NCBI GenBank assembly: GCA_910578385.1
Contig: CAJTQV010000030.1
Location: 1 to 22,124 of the forward strand
Length of the DNA: 22,124 nt
DNA from: an uncultured Muribaculaceae bacterium
GTDB lineage: Bacteria > Bacteroidota > Bacteroidia > Bacteroidales > Muribaculaceae
Reading direction: 5' to 3'
Every line of letters starts with the position of its first letter. Position 1 is the first letter of the stretch. The notes under the pieces were generated by a model that saw only the letters and a list, made by a program, of their open reading frames with translations, was not told where the DNA came from and made no database searches. This document shows positions 1 through 7,388 of this stretch, piece after piece. The position numbers and the translations under genes are program-made.

Positions 1-31
1 TGCGAAAGCGGGAGAGTAGGTAATCGCCACC
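1..31 (+). rRNA. rrf: 5S ribosomal RNA, 3' end (partial)
   Basis: The first 31 bases contain GGGAGAGTAGG, the conserved late segment of bacterial 5S rRNA, followed by ATCGCCACC, which would pair with the 5' end of the molecule to form helix I. A rho-independent terminator follows at once, as expected at the end of an rRNA operon. The 5' part of the gene lies outside the window. The 3' end is placed at the last paired C and could be off by a base or two. Confidence 0.85.
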
Positions 32-36
32 TTTCA

Positions 37-66
37 AAGCCTCAGAGAAATCTGAGGCTTTTTTTT
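37..66 (+). terminator. rRNA operon terminator
   Basis: A perfect 9-bp stem (37-45 with 52-60, AAGCCTCAG/CTGAGGCTT) with a 6-nt loop runs into an uninterrupted T-tract (59-66). It sits 5 bases after the 5S 3' end, a textbook intrinsic terminator closing the rRNA operon. Confidence 0.9.
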
Positions 67-103
67 GCATGTACAGGCGCTCCCCTTGTGGCGCCCCCTC
101 CCC

Positions 104-226
104 GCGACGGTGGTCGCGGCACACCCGGCGAGCCAAGCTCGCCTCGGGCCTGATGCGTGCAAGCCCGCTGGTGCCCCGGCGTCAATGGCGAGCTTGGCTC
201 GCGGGGTGTGGCGCGACCACCGTCGC
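104..226. repeat. Long inverted repeat (40-nt arms, 38/40 match)
   Basis: Arm 104-143 and arm 187-226 are reverse complements at 38 of 40 positions; the two differences are single G/C swaps. The inner ends of the arms are themselves palindromic (GGCGAGC-CAA-GCTCGCC, 127-143), so the sequence could fold as one long hairpin or as a branched structure. The 43-nt centre holds another short pairing (CGGGC 145-149 with GCCCG 163-167), and a further GCGCTTGC/GCAAGCGC pair lies outside (225-232, 265-272). It lies between the rRNA operon and a convergent glycosyltransferase gene. It could be a REP/MITE-like insertion or a structured 3' region. No credible protein is encoded here. Confidence 0.8.
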
Positions 227-285
227 GCTTGCTGGCAGTGCTGCTGGCGTGGGTGCGGCTGGTGGCAAGCGCGGCTTTGGTTGGG

Positions 286-1023
286 TCAGAGGCGGCGGCG
301 AAGGGCGCGGAAGAGGAAGCCGAGGTGGTTCAGGAGTGTGCGCGCTGAGCCGTAGTGGGTGCTCATGATGCGGTAGCGCTCGCGGAGTGACTTCAGCTTG
401 TTCTTGTCGGTCAGACCGTCCGAGAGATAGTCAATCGCTATGATGCCGAGGTTGGTGCACCGCTCCGGATTGGAGTTCCGTATGCACTTCACTGTCCAGT
501 CGTAGTCGGCCGAGAAGCGGTATTGCAGGTCATAGTGCGGTGCAAGCTCCTTGCGTACCATGAATGCCTGGTGACACACGAGCATCCCCTGTGCGAACGA
601 CTCGAATGTCAGCGACTGCGGAGCCGTGAGATGACGCGGACCTATTATGTGCCGCGCCGAATCCACTATCACCGTGTCGCCGAAGATTATGTCGTCCCCC
701 TTGCGGGCACGCTCGGCATAGGCGGCAAGTGTCTTGTCGGAGTGGAATGTGTCGCCGGCGTTGAGAAACAGCAGGTAGCGTCCCCGAGCCATGTCCAGAC
801 CTTTGTTCATGGCATCGTAAAGACCCTTGTCGCGTTCGCTGAGAATCCGCAGGTCCGGATACTTGCGGGCCTCGGTGAGAGTGCCGTCGGTCGAGGCACC
901 GTCGATTATGATGTGCTCGTAGTTGCGGTAGGTCTGCCGGTAGACTGATTCAAGCGTCGGAAGAATGCACTTCTCGGCGTTGAAAGTAATGGTGATTATT
1001 GAGATCAGAGGTGCTGTTTCCAT
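286..1023 (-). CDS. Family 2 glycosyltransferase (GT-A fold)
   Basis: The 245-residue protein is a compact GT2 enzyme that would move a sugar from a nucleotide-sugar donor to a cell-surface glycan acceptor at the inner face of the cytoplasmic membrane. The N-terminal beta strand PLISIITITFN (residues 5-15) and DGASTDGT (41-48) form the nucleotide-binding part. GLYDAMNKG (67-75) and the DXD-like NAGD (88-91) are typical of the WcaA-like branch of Bacteroidetes GT2 proteins. No membrane segment is obvious; the C-terminus is short and basic (RALRRRL). The gene is convergent with the upstream rRNA operon and divergent from the ferredoxin gene, with no other glycan genes directly beside it, so donor and acceptor cannot be assigned. 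A TAnnTTTG promoter element lies 22 bp upstream. Confidence 0.9.
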   Translation of the reverse strand: METAPLISIITITFNAEKCILPTLESVYRQTYRNYEHIIIDGASTDGTLTEARKYPDLRILSERDKGLYDAMNKGLDMARGRYLLFLNAGDTFHSDKTLAAYAERARKGDDIIFGDTVIVDSARHIIGPRHLTAPQSLTFESFAQGMLVCHQAFMVRKELAPHYDLQYRFSADYDWTVKCIRNSNPERCTNLGIIAIDYLSDGLTDKNKLKSLRERYRIMSTHYGSARTLLNHLGFLFRALRRRL

Positions 1024-1044
1024 GTCGTTAACCTTATTTTTCTA

Positions 1045-1052
1045 CAAAATTA
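1045..1052 (-). promoter_or_regulatory. Bacteroidetes -7 element for the glycosyltransferase gene
   Basis: On the minus strand this reads TAATTTTG, a match to the Bacteroidetes -7 consensus TAnnTTTG, and it would start transcription about 15 nt before the ATG at 1023. I do not see a good TTTG at the -33 position, so the call rests on one box and the location in the divergent intergenic region. Confidence 0.45.
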
Positions 1053-1083
1053 AAAAAAAGTCGAAATAAAATTGCTTTATTAG

Positions 1084-1114
1084 TTGGAAGAATCAATAAA
1101 TAGCCTTAATTTTG
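1084..1114 (+). promoter_or_regulatory. Bacteroidetes-type promoter of the ferredoxin gene
   Basis: TAATTTTG at 1107-1114 matches the -7 consensus TAnnTTTG, and GTTG ending at 1086 fits the -33 box with a 20-nt spacer. The predicted start is near 1121, leaving a leader of about 34 nt before the ATG at 1155. The leader is A-rich with no Shine-Dalgarno sequence, which is usual in this phylum. Confidence 0.6.
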
Positions 1115-1154
1115 CAGGAAATATTTTATGTAAATAACTTAAATCACAAAAATC

Positions 1155-1322
1155 ATGGCTTACGTAATTACCGACAGATGTATCGCATGTGGCACATGCC
1201 AGTCAGTTTGCCCCGTTGAGGCTATCAGCGAGGGTGATATCTATCACATCGATCCCGATACCTGCATCAGCTGTGGCAGCTGCGCATCAGTTTGCCCCAA
1301 CGATGCTATCGAGGAGGGCTAA
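1155..1322 (+). CDS. 2[4Fe-4S] ferredoxin, 55 aa
   Basis: A small electron carrier of the clostridial/bacterial 2[4Fe-4S] type, likely cytoplasmic and serving low-potential reactions such as pyruvate:ferredoxin oxidoreductase or hydrogenase. The 55-residue protein starts MAYVITDRC and carries two CxxCxxCxxxCP clusters: Cys9, 12, 15, 19 and Cys37, 40, 43, 47. The two halves are clear internal duplicates (CIACGTCQSVCP and CISCGSCASVCP). Length and spacing are exactly those of the family, and every ligand is present. The ATG is the only sensible start, 34 nt after a predicted transcription start. A strong terminator follows, so the gene is probably transcribed alone at high level. Confidence 0.95.
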   Translation: MAYVITDRCIACGTCQSVCPVEAISEGDIYHIDPDTCISCGSCASVCPNDAIEEG

Positions 1323-1342
1323 GCATTTGTGCACTTCGAAAA

Positions 1343-1381
1343 ATATCGGCTGTCTTCCAAGGGGGACAGCCATATTTTTTT
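1343..1381 (+). terminator. Terminator after the ferredoxin gene
   Basis: ATAT-C-GGCTGTC (1343-1354) pairs with GACAGCC-ATAT (1365-1375) around a 10-nt loop, with one bulge, and continues into a run of T (1375-1381). It lies 20 bp after the ferredoxin stop. Confidence 0.8.
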
Positions 1382-1391
1382 AATGTGGGAT

Positions 1392-1414
1392 ATGCCAAAC
1401 GGGCATGTTTTTTT
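1392..1414 (+). terminator. Second small hairpin with T-tract upstream of dut
   Basis: ATGCC (1392-1396) and GGCAT (1402-1406) form a short stem followed by GTTTTTTT, about 12 bp before the dut start. It may back up the ferredoxin terminator or form a leader hairpin of dut. The stem is only 5 bp, so a functional role is uncertain. I see no consensus promoter between it and dut. Confidence 0.4.
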
Positions 1415-1425
1415 GTTAAATAGTT

Positions 1426-1872
1426 ATGGACAGAATAAAAGTAAAGATAATCAACAAGAGTCATCATCCGCTGCCGGCTTACGGCACGTTCGAGGCTGCC
1501 GGCATGGATGTGAGGGCGTTTCTTCCGGAAGGCCCGGTCACACTTCGCCCGTTGCAGAGGGCGCTGATTCCGACAGGACTCTATATGCAGCTTCCCTCAG
1601 GTTATGAATGCCAGATACGTCCGCGCAGCGGCCTCGCACTCAATCATGGCATATCAATCGCCAACTCGCCCGGAACGGTCGATGCCGACTATCGCGGAGA
1701 GGTAGGCATTATCCTGATCAATCTCGGTGAGAACGACTTCACCGTCAATGACGGTGACCGCATCTGCCAGATGGTCATCAAACAGTATTCCCACGTAACA
1801 TGGGAACCTGTCGCCGAACTTGACCGCACGCGCCGAGAGGATGGCGCTTTCGGCCATACCGGCACCAAATAA
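1426..1872 (+). CDS. dut: dUTP diphosphatase (dUTPase)
   Basis: A trimeric all-beta dUTPase that hydrolyses dUTP to dUMP and pyrophosphate, which keeps uracil out of DNA and supplies dUMP for thymidylate synthesis. At 148 residues it has normal family length. All five motifs can be read: motif 1 AAGMDVR (24-30), motif 2 PRSGL (66-70), motif 3 GTVDADYRG (83-91) with the catalytic Asp, motif 4 GDRICQMVI (110-118), and motif 5 near REDGAFGHTG (137-146). The last is slightly off the common RGxGGFGSTG. It is the first gene of a plus-strand cluster whose other members concern the cell envelope; a perfect hairpin separates it from the next gene. Confidence 0.97.
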   Translation: MDRIKVKIINKSHHPLPAYGTFEAAGMDVRAFLPEGPVTLRPLQRALIPTGLYMQLPSGYECQIRPRSGLALNHGISIANSPGTVDADYRGEVGIILINLGENDFTVNDGDRICQMVIKQYSHVTWEPVAELDRTRREDGAFGHTGTK

Positions 1873-1885
1873 TGAATTGTAAACA

Positions 1886-1911
1886 GGGATAAGGCCCCGG
1901 TGCCTTATCCC
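1886..1911 (+). other. Perfect 10-bp stem-loop between dut and the TPR gene
   Basis: GGGATAAGGC (1886-1895) and GCCTTATCCC (1902-1911) pair perfectly around a 6-nt loop. There is no T-tract after it, so it is not a classic terminator. In a 62-bp gap inside an operon it may stabilise the dut 3' end, act as a processing site, or lower expression of the TTG-started gene that begins 23 bp later. Confidence 0.65.
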
Positions 1912-1934
1912 GCAAGAGACCGCTTTAAAGAGAT

Positions 1935-3788
1935 TTGAAAAGAGAACGATATTTCGGGACAAGAGTGGCAGCTCTCGGCGTGATATTCGCGTTGGGGGCG
2001 GCTTTGCTCGCATGTGCGGCGAAACCTGCCGTTACGACAGATGCCTCGCGCAAGAAGGCCAGATACTATTACAATGCCGGAATCGTGGAGCAGGCGCAGG
2101 GACATGAGGACCGCGCCTACGAGTATTTCAAGAAGGCATACGGTGCCGACCCCGGCTATGTCGAGGCAGCCTCGGCCTACGGCACGCGCCGTCTCTCCAT
2201 CGGTATCGACACGCTCCAGAGCGATGCGGAGATTACCCGTTCGCTCGGCATGATGCGCAGCTATATCGACAAATACCCCGAAGATCTCTATGAATCGCAA
2301 TATTACGGTTTCGCGGCCGGTCAGCTCGACTATCCCGAAGAGGCAATCGAGATACTGGAACGTGCCTACACGTACCATCCTGAGACAACCGGCATACTGA
2401 TACAGCTCTCCGATGTCTACGCCCGCCAGGGAGAGATGGACAAAGCTGTCGAGTCGATCGACCGTTATGAGAAGCAGGAGGGTCTCCAGCCGCAGGTCAC
2501 CACCCGCAAGCTCTCCTACCTTCTTGCCGACCTCGATACGCTCGGGGCCATACGCGAGGTGACCCGTCTTGTTGACAGCGACCCGACATCAGCACCCTAC
2601 CGCATCCTCAAGGGAAACGTGTTCGACATAATAGAGATGCCCGACTCGGCACTCATCTACTATCAGGAGGCCGAGATGATCGATCCCGAATCAGGTCCCG
2701 CCAAACTCGCACTCGCCGGCTATTATCATCAGCATGGCGACTCGGTGGCCTATGACAACAAGATGTACGAGGTTCTTCTCACCGAAGACCTTGACCTCGA
2801 ACAGAAGGTAGACCTCACCGCCCAGTATCTCCAGACCCTCATGACCGACAAACATGAGACCAAACGCGGTGACTATCTCTTCTCTGTACTCCACAACCAA
2901 TATCCCCATGAGCCGCGCGTGCTCGACCTCGCGGCGCGTTACAGTGCCGCCAAGCAGGATTTCAAGGATGCCGAGGAGCAGATTTCATATGCGCTCGACC
3001 TTGACCCGTCGAACAGCGTCTACTGGGGGCAGCTCATGACCTATCAGGCAGCAGGGGGGCACCCCGAGGCGAGCCTGGATACCTACAGCCGTGCCAAGGA
3101 GCATATCACGCCCGACCGCAATCTGAGGCTTTATTATGCCTCGGTCGCGCAGATGGCCAAGCGTTATGATGTCGCCGCCGAGACGTTCCGCGCGATGATC
3201 GACTCTATACAGCCCGGTCTGGAAATTGACAGCGTGCTCACTCTTCGCGACGTGCGTCCGGACATATCGATGGCTGACCTCGACATGCTCAGCAGCCTGA
3301 TTACATCTCTCGGCGACGTCTATAACTCGGCCGGTGAACATGAGCGGTCATACCGCATGTATGAGAACGCGATAACATTCGACTCGTCCAACTCGATGGC
3401 ATGCAACAACTACGCATACTTCCTCAGCATCAACGGCGGAGATCTCGAAAAGGCCCTTGGACTGAGTGAGAAAGCCATCTCCGGTGCGGATGCCGATAAT
3501 CCGACGTACCTTGACACCTACGCCTGGATAAACTACCTGATGGGCAATTATGAGAAGGCCGAGGAGGTGCAGCGCAAGGCCATGGAGCAGGGGGAGAACG
3601 GCGGATACCTCTCCGCCGAACTCTACGACCATCTCGGCGACATACTCGTCAAGACCGGCAAGAAAGAAGAGGCGCTCGAAGCGTGGCGCAAGGCCGTGAA
3701 AATGCAGGAGGAGGCAGAAGAGACCGGAGAGGAATCATATGCAGCCACCATCGCCAAAATCAAGAAAGGGGAGAAGGGGGAGTTCTGA
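1935..3788 (+). CDS. TPR-repeat lipoprotein
   Basis: A 617-residue secreted protein built almost entirely of tetratricopeptide repeats, probably a scaffold anchored in the envelope. A hydrophobic signal ends in a lipobox (ALLAC, Cys27), so it should be a lipoprotein. TPR helices are visible from about residue 43 (YYNAGIVEQAQGHEDRAYEYF), and near 490-600 are canonical repeats such as NNYAYFLSINGGDLEKAL and LYDHLGDILVKTGKKEEALE. The start is TTG: no in-frame ATG precedes the signal peptide, and the lipobox requires this upstream start. The gene sits between dut and a DUF4292-like gene, an order I associate with Bacteroidales genomes. No enzyme domain is present; the partner is unknown. Confidence 0.88.
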   Translation: MKRERYFGTRVAALGVIFALGAALLACAAKPAVTTDASRKKARYYYNAGIVEQAQGHEDRAYEYFKKAYGADPGYVEAASAYGTRRLSIGIDTLQSDAEITRSLGMMRSYIDKYPEDLYESQYYGFAAGQLDYPEEAIEILERAYTYHPETTGILIQLSDVYARQGEMDKAVESIDRYEKQEGLQPQVTTRKLSYLLADLDTLGAIREVTRLVDSDPTSAPYRILKGNVFDIIEMPDSALIYYQEAEMIDPESGPAKLALAGYYHQHGDSVAYDNKMYEVLLTEDLDLEQKVDLTAQYLQTLMTDKHETKRGDYLFSVLHNQYPHEPRVLDLAARYSAAKQDFKDAEEQISYALDLDPSNSVYWGQLMTYQAAGGHPEASLDTYSRAKEHITPDRNLRLYYASVAQMAKRYDVAAETFRAMIDSIQPGLEIDSVLTLRDVRPDISMADLDMLSSLITSLGDVYNSAGEHERSYRMYENAITFDSSNSMACNNYAYFLSINGGDLEKALGLSEKAISGADADNPTYLDTYAWINYLMGNYEKAEEVQRKAMEQGENGGYLSAELYDHLGDILVKTGKKEEALEAWRKAVKMQEEAEETGEESYAATIAKIKKGEKGEF

Positions 3789-3830
3789 ACAGAACATAAG
3801 TAAGCAATTCTTTAGCACACATCATAGAAC

Positions 3831-4598
3831 ATGCATTTCTTTCGTACATTTATCATAGCGGCTGTGGTCTGCGCGATGTCGGCTATTTCTGCCGTGGCGC
3901 AGGACTTCACCCCGGTCATCAACGACATAATAGCAAGTTACACGCCATGGTCGTCGGCTGAGTTCAGCGGCAAAGTGAAAACAGATAAATTGCCCATTTC
4001 CCCGACGGTCAAGATGTATATGGTCCGCGACTCACTGTTGCAGATCTCGGTACGCGCCCCGCTCATCGGCGAGGTCGGCCGCCTCAGCCTCACCCGCGAC
4101 GAGCTCCTTGTCGTCAACAAGCTCAAGAAAGTCTACTGCCAGGAGCAGCCGGGGGAACTTTTCGAGATGTATCCCTCGTTGCTTTCCGACATACAGAGTC
4201 TCTTCTTGGGTCGCGTGGTTGTGCTCGGCCAAGGAGAGCTTTCGGAAATCAATATGGACATAGTTTCGATTGACGATGACGGTCAGGGCAGCTGGATACT
4301 TGTCCCTCAGACAGATCCGGGTGCCGTGCCCTTCAACTACGGTTATCTCGTAGGAGCCAACTCCCGTACCCGCGCCCTTGTCGGCACCATCCCCGGAAAA
4401 GGCTCCCTTGAAATACGTTACGACTACCAGAACCGCGGGGAACAGATGGACATCACAGTCGACCGTGGCAACGGCCGTCAGTTCGGGGCGCAACTCGACT
4501 TCACTTCCGTGAAATGGGGCGGTTCGGAGATTGCTCCGATCAAGCTCGGCACGTACCGCCAGGTGAGTCTGAAAGAATTTATCAACAGTGTGAAATGA
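3831..4598 (+). CDS. DUF4292-like periplasmic/outer-membrane protein
   Basis: The 255-residue protein begins with a type I signal peptide (cleavage probably after AVAQ, residue 24). The mature part is beta-rich with pieces typical of the Bacteroidetes DUF4292 family, which is thought to have a LolA/LolB-like half-barrel fold: FSGKVKTDKLPISPTVKMYM, RDSLLQISVRAPLIGEVGRL and LLVVNKLKKVY. Such proteins may handle lipids or lipoproteins in the envelope; this is inference from fold resemblance. It lies 42 bp after the TPR gene and 48 bp before the EnvC-like gene, suggesting co-transcription and a common envelope function. No lipobox is seen, unlike true LolB. Family assignment was made by eye. Confidence 0.75.
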   Translation: MHFFRTFIIAAVVCAMSAISAVAQDFTPVINDIIASYTPWSSAEFSGKVKTDKLPISPTVKMYMVRDSLLQISVRAPLIGEVGRLSLTRDELLVVNKLKKVYCQEQPGELFEMYPSLLSDIQSLFLGRVVVLGQGELSEINMDIVSIDDDGQGSWILVPQTDPGAVPFNYGYLVGANSRTRALVGTIPGKGSLEIRYDYQNRGEQMDITVDRGNGRQFGAQLDFTSVKWGGSEIAPIKLGTYRQVSLKEFINSVK

Positions 4599-4646
4599 TT
4601 CTGTTTCAGGCGGTAATGAACTTTATCAACAAGCAGCTTCTTTAGA

Positions 4647-6395
4647 ATGTCAATAAGAAAAGATATATTGCCCGCAGTGGTGCTCTCCCTTATAGCTGTC
4701 GGTTCGGCCGCAGTTCCGTTGGCCGAGGCATCGGCAGCACCCAAAAAGACAGGTACCACCCAGACCACCAAGAAGAAATCAACTTCGAAGAGCTCCGGGA
4801 AAGCTTCTTCGAAGAATAGCGGTACATCCGCCAATACTAAAAAGAAATCCTCAGGCAGCAAAAAGAAACAGGCCCGGAAGGAGACCTCGGCTGATGTGAA
4901 GCGTCAGCAGGAGGCCACCCAGAAGGAAATCCGGCAGACACAGCAGCAATTGCGCGAGAATGACGCTGCCGTCAAGAAGAATCTCAGTGAACTCGGCAAG
5001 CTCGAAGGCGACATCACCGAGAGCAAGAAGAAGGTAGCCGAGGCCGGAAGCAAGGTGACAGCCCTCCAGAAGCAGATAGGTTCTCTCGAAACTCAGATCT
5101 CGGCCGAGGAAAAGAGCCTTGCCAAGATGCGTTCTGAGTACCTAAAGGCTGTCAAGAAGATGCAGACCAAGAAGAAAGAGAAATCGACATTGGCTTTCAT
5201 CTTCTCATCAAAAAGCTTCAACGAGGCCATGCGCCGTATGCGCTACCTGCGTCAGTTCTCGGCATGGCGTGAGAACCAGTCGAAAGAGATTACGGCTCGT
5301 GTCGCACAGCTGCGTCGTCAGACCGAACGCCTCACACAGACAAAGGCCATGCACGACCGTGCCCTCGCCACCCAGGTCAAGGCTCAGAACGAACTCCAGA
5401 CACAATATAACCGTCAGGATGCAATCGTCGTCGAGCTGAAGAAGAATGGCCAGGCACTCCAGTCGCACCTTGCCAAAAAACAGGCCGAGGTCAATGTGCT
5501 CAAGAGCCGCGTGGCCTCGCTTATAGCCGAGGAGCAGCGCAAGGCCGAGGCCGAACGCCAGGCGCGCGAGCGTGCCGAGGCCGAGCGTCAGGCGCGTGTG
5601 GAGGCCGAGCGTCAGGCACGCGAGCAGCAGGCCCGTGAGGAAGCCGAGCGCAAGGCCCGCGAGGAACTCACTGCGCAGAACGAGCAGAAGGAGACTCCCG
5701 CCAAGGAAACTCCCAAGAAGAAGGAGACACCCAAGAAGAAGGAGACACCCAAGAAAGAGACCAAGAAGGAAACCAAGGAAGAAACTAAGAAGGTTGAGCA
5801 GAAAAAGCAGCCCAAGAAGAAAGAGACCGGCAAATCAAACCAGTCGAAGGAGAACGAGGTGACATATGCAGAGGCTCGCAAGCGTCGTCCGAAGTCACAG
5901 AAATCCTCCCCCTCGGCTACCGAAGGACAATCATCCAAACCATCTAAGGATGCGTCGAAAACTGCGGCTCCCGCAGCCGGTGGCAGCTTCGAGAAGATGA
6001 AAGGATCGTTGCCCCGTCCCGTGTCGGGCGCTTTCCGCGTTACAAGCCGCTTCGGCCGCCAGTCTCTGCCTGACCTCCCCAACGTAATGTATGATAACCC
6101 CGGTATCGATGCCGAGGTGGCGGCCGGTGCCGCAGCCCAGGCTGTCTACGGCGGCAAGGTCTCCGGAGTGTACATGATACCCGGTTATTCTACCGTGGTG
6201 ATTGTTAACCATGGCAATTACTACACCGTCTATGGCAACATCTCGCAGGCGGCGGTCAAGGTGGGCGATGTCGTCAAGCAGGGACAGTCACTCGGCCGTC
6301 TCGCCAACGACGAGGATAACCCCTCGCACAGCACCATCCACTTCGAGGTGTGGAAGAACCGCGACAAGCTCGACCCGCTCGGCTGGATCCGATAA
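4647..6395 (+). CDS. EnvC-like LytM (M23) protein, probably non-catalytic
   Basis: A 582-residue exported protein with the EnvC layout. A signal peptide (about 1-31) is followed by a Lys/Ser/Thr-rich stretch, a long coiled coil (about 85-345, ending in Ala/Glu/Arg repeats such as AEAERQAR), a Lys/Glu/Pro low-complexity linker (about 346-400), and a C-terminal LytM domain (about 460-582). In active M23 enzymes zinc is held by HxxxD and HxH. Here the first His is Asn484 (NPGID, Asp488 kept), the YAHL His is Asn531 (YGNI), and HLH reads TIH (Thr563, His565). It is therefore probably an activator of cell-wall amidases during division, like E. coli EnvC, and not a peptidase. It lies in the dut cluster. 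Confidence 0.88.
   Translation: MSIRKDILPAVVLSLIAVGSAAVPLAEASAAPKKTGTTQTTKKKSTSKSSGKASSKNSGTSANTKKKSSGSKKKQARKETSADVKRQQEATQKEIRQTQQQLRENDAAVKKNLSELGKLEGDITESKKKVAEAGSKVTALQKQIGSLETQISAEEKSLAKMRSEYLKAVKKMQTKKKEKSTLAFIFSSKSFNEAMRRMRYLRQFSAWRENQSKEITARVAQLRRQTERLTQTKAMHDRALATQVKAQNELQTQYNRQDAIVVELKKNGQALQSHLAKKQAEVNVLKSRVASLIAEEQRKAEAERQARERAEAERQARVEAERQAREQQAREEAERKAREELTAQNEQKETPAKETPKKKETPKKKETPKKETKKETKEETKKVEQKKQPKKKETGKSNQSKENEVTYAEARKRRPKSQKSSPSATEGQSSKPSKDASKTAAPAAGGSFEKMKGSLPRPVSGAFRVTSRFGRQSLPDLPNVMYDNPGIDAEVAAGAAAQAVYGGKVSGVYMIPGYSTVVIVNHGNYYTVYGNISQAAVKVGDVVKQGQSLGRLANDEDNPSHSTIHFEVWKNRDKLDPLGWIR
5712..5760 (+). repeat. 18-bp in-frame tandem repeat (PKKKET)
   Basis: Two identical 18-bp units (5712-5729 and 5730-5747) encode PKKKET twice, followed by a decayed third copy. 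The unit is a multiple of three, so slippage would change the linker length of the EnvC-like protein without breaking the frame. Confidence 0.75.
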
Positions 6396-6425
6396 TCCTA
6401 TCCAAGAACGGAATAACCTGTAAGA

Positions 6426-7364
6426 ATGGAAATAGTAAGATACAATCCGGCGATGGAGCGTGAGTGGAACGAGTTTGTCGGCCGCTCACGCAACGGCACT
6501 TTCCTTCTTGACCGTCGTTATATGGACTATCATGCCGACCGCTTCACCGACTGTTCGTGGCTTGCCATGAAGGGCAACCGCATCATGGCCATGCTCCCTG
6601 CCAACATCAGCGCCGACGGCGTGCTTCATTCTCACGGTGGACTTACCTACGGAGGCTGGATATTGCCTCCGGCGCATCTCGACGGCGCGGGGCTACTGGA
6701 GATATTCACCGGTGCGTGCGACGCGTGGCGTGCCGAGGGAATAACGGCTCTCGATTACAAGCCGGTTCCCTACATATACAGCAGCCGCCCTTCGCAGGAG
6801 GATGAATACGCCCTGTTCCGGCTCGGTGCGGAGCTGACAGAATGTAACCTGAGTGCGACGATAGACTTGTCGCAACCGGTCGTGTTCAACCAGCAGCAAC
6901 GCCGCCATCTCAGTAAGGCCATGCGCTTGCCGGTCGATGTCCGCGAGATGACAGATATCGGGACTTTCATGACAATACTTGCCGACTGCCTGCGTGAGCG
7001 TCACGATACTTCGCCGGTACATAGCGAGGCGGAGATGACGCTCCTCGCATCGCGCTTCCCCGACAATATCCGTTTCTACGCCACATATCTTGACGGAGAG
7101 CCACATGCGGCGGTGTGTGTCTACGACACCGGGACTGTAGCCCATGCCCAATACATAGCCACCACGCCACGCGGCCGAGAGCTTAATCTGCTCACCCCGC
7201 TGTTTCACAAATTGATTACGGAAACCTGCAAGACGCGCCGTTACTTCGACTTCGGCATCAGCAACGAAGACCATGGCCGCTACCTCAACGCCGGCCTTCT
7301 CCGTCAGAAATATTCCTATGGTGCCACCGGCACCACCTACACGCGCTACCTCCTCAAACTCTGA
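6426..7364 (+). CDS. FemAB/GNAT-like acyltransferase
   Basis: A 312-residue cytoplasmic protein of the double-GNAT type (FemAB-like, Acetyltransf_6). The second GNAT half is recognisable from about residue 195: SRFPDNIRFYATYLDGEPHA, then AHAQYIATTPRGRELN and the C-terminal YFDFGISNEDHGRYLN, where the DFG-S and LN patterns recur in this family. Members transfer acyl or aminoacyl groups to cell-wall or polysaccharide sugars; the acceptor here cannot be read. It follows the EnvC-like gene by 30 bp and converges on a Wzx-type flippase gene, which suggests a role in surface polysaccharide assembly. No signal peptide or membrane segment is visible. It could instead be a WecD-like sugar N-acyltransferase. 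Confidence 0.75.
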   Translation: MEIVRYNPAMEREWNEFVGRSRNGTFLLDRRYMDYHADRFTDCSWLAMKGNRIMAMLPANISADGVLHSHGGLTYGGWILPPAHLDGAGLLEIFTGACDAWRAEGITALDYKPVPYIYSSRPSQEDEYALFRLGAELTECNLSATIDLSQPVVFNQQQRRHLSKAMRLPVDVREMTDIGTFMTILADCLRERHDTSPVHSEAEMTLLASRFPDNIRFYATYLDGEPHAAVCVYDTGTVAHAQYIATTPRGRELNLLTPLFHKLITETCKTRRYFDFGISNEDHGRYLNAGLLRQKYSYGATGTTYTRYLLKL

Positions 7365-7388
7365 CCCCGAAGCAGTCAGTGCCCCTCT

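Noticed and set aside
65..368. Overlapping plus-strand frames after the rRNA terminator
   Set aside because: They lie in the large inverted repeat and overlap the 3' end of the glycosyltransferase gene; Arg/Ala/Gly-rich translations are typical of GC-rich noncoding sequence.
7362..7380. CTGAC/GTCAG hairpin between the convergent acyltransferase and flippase stops
   Set aside because: Only 5 bp of stem with no T-tract; too weak to call a terminator.
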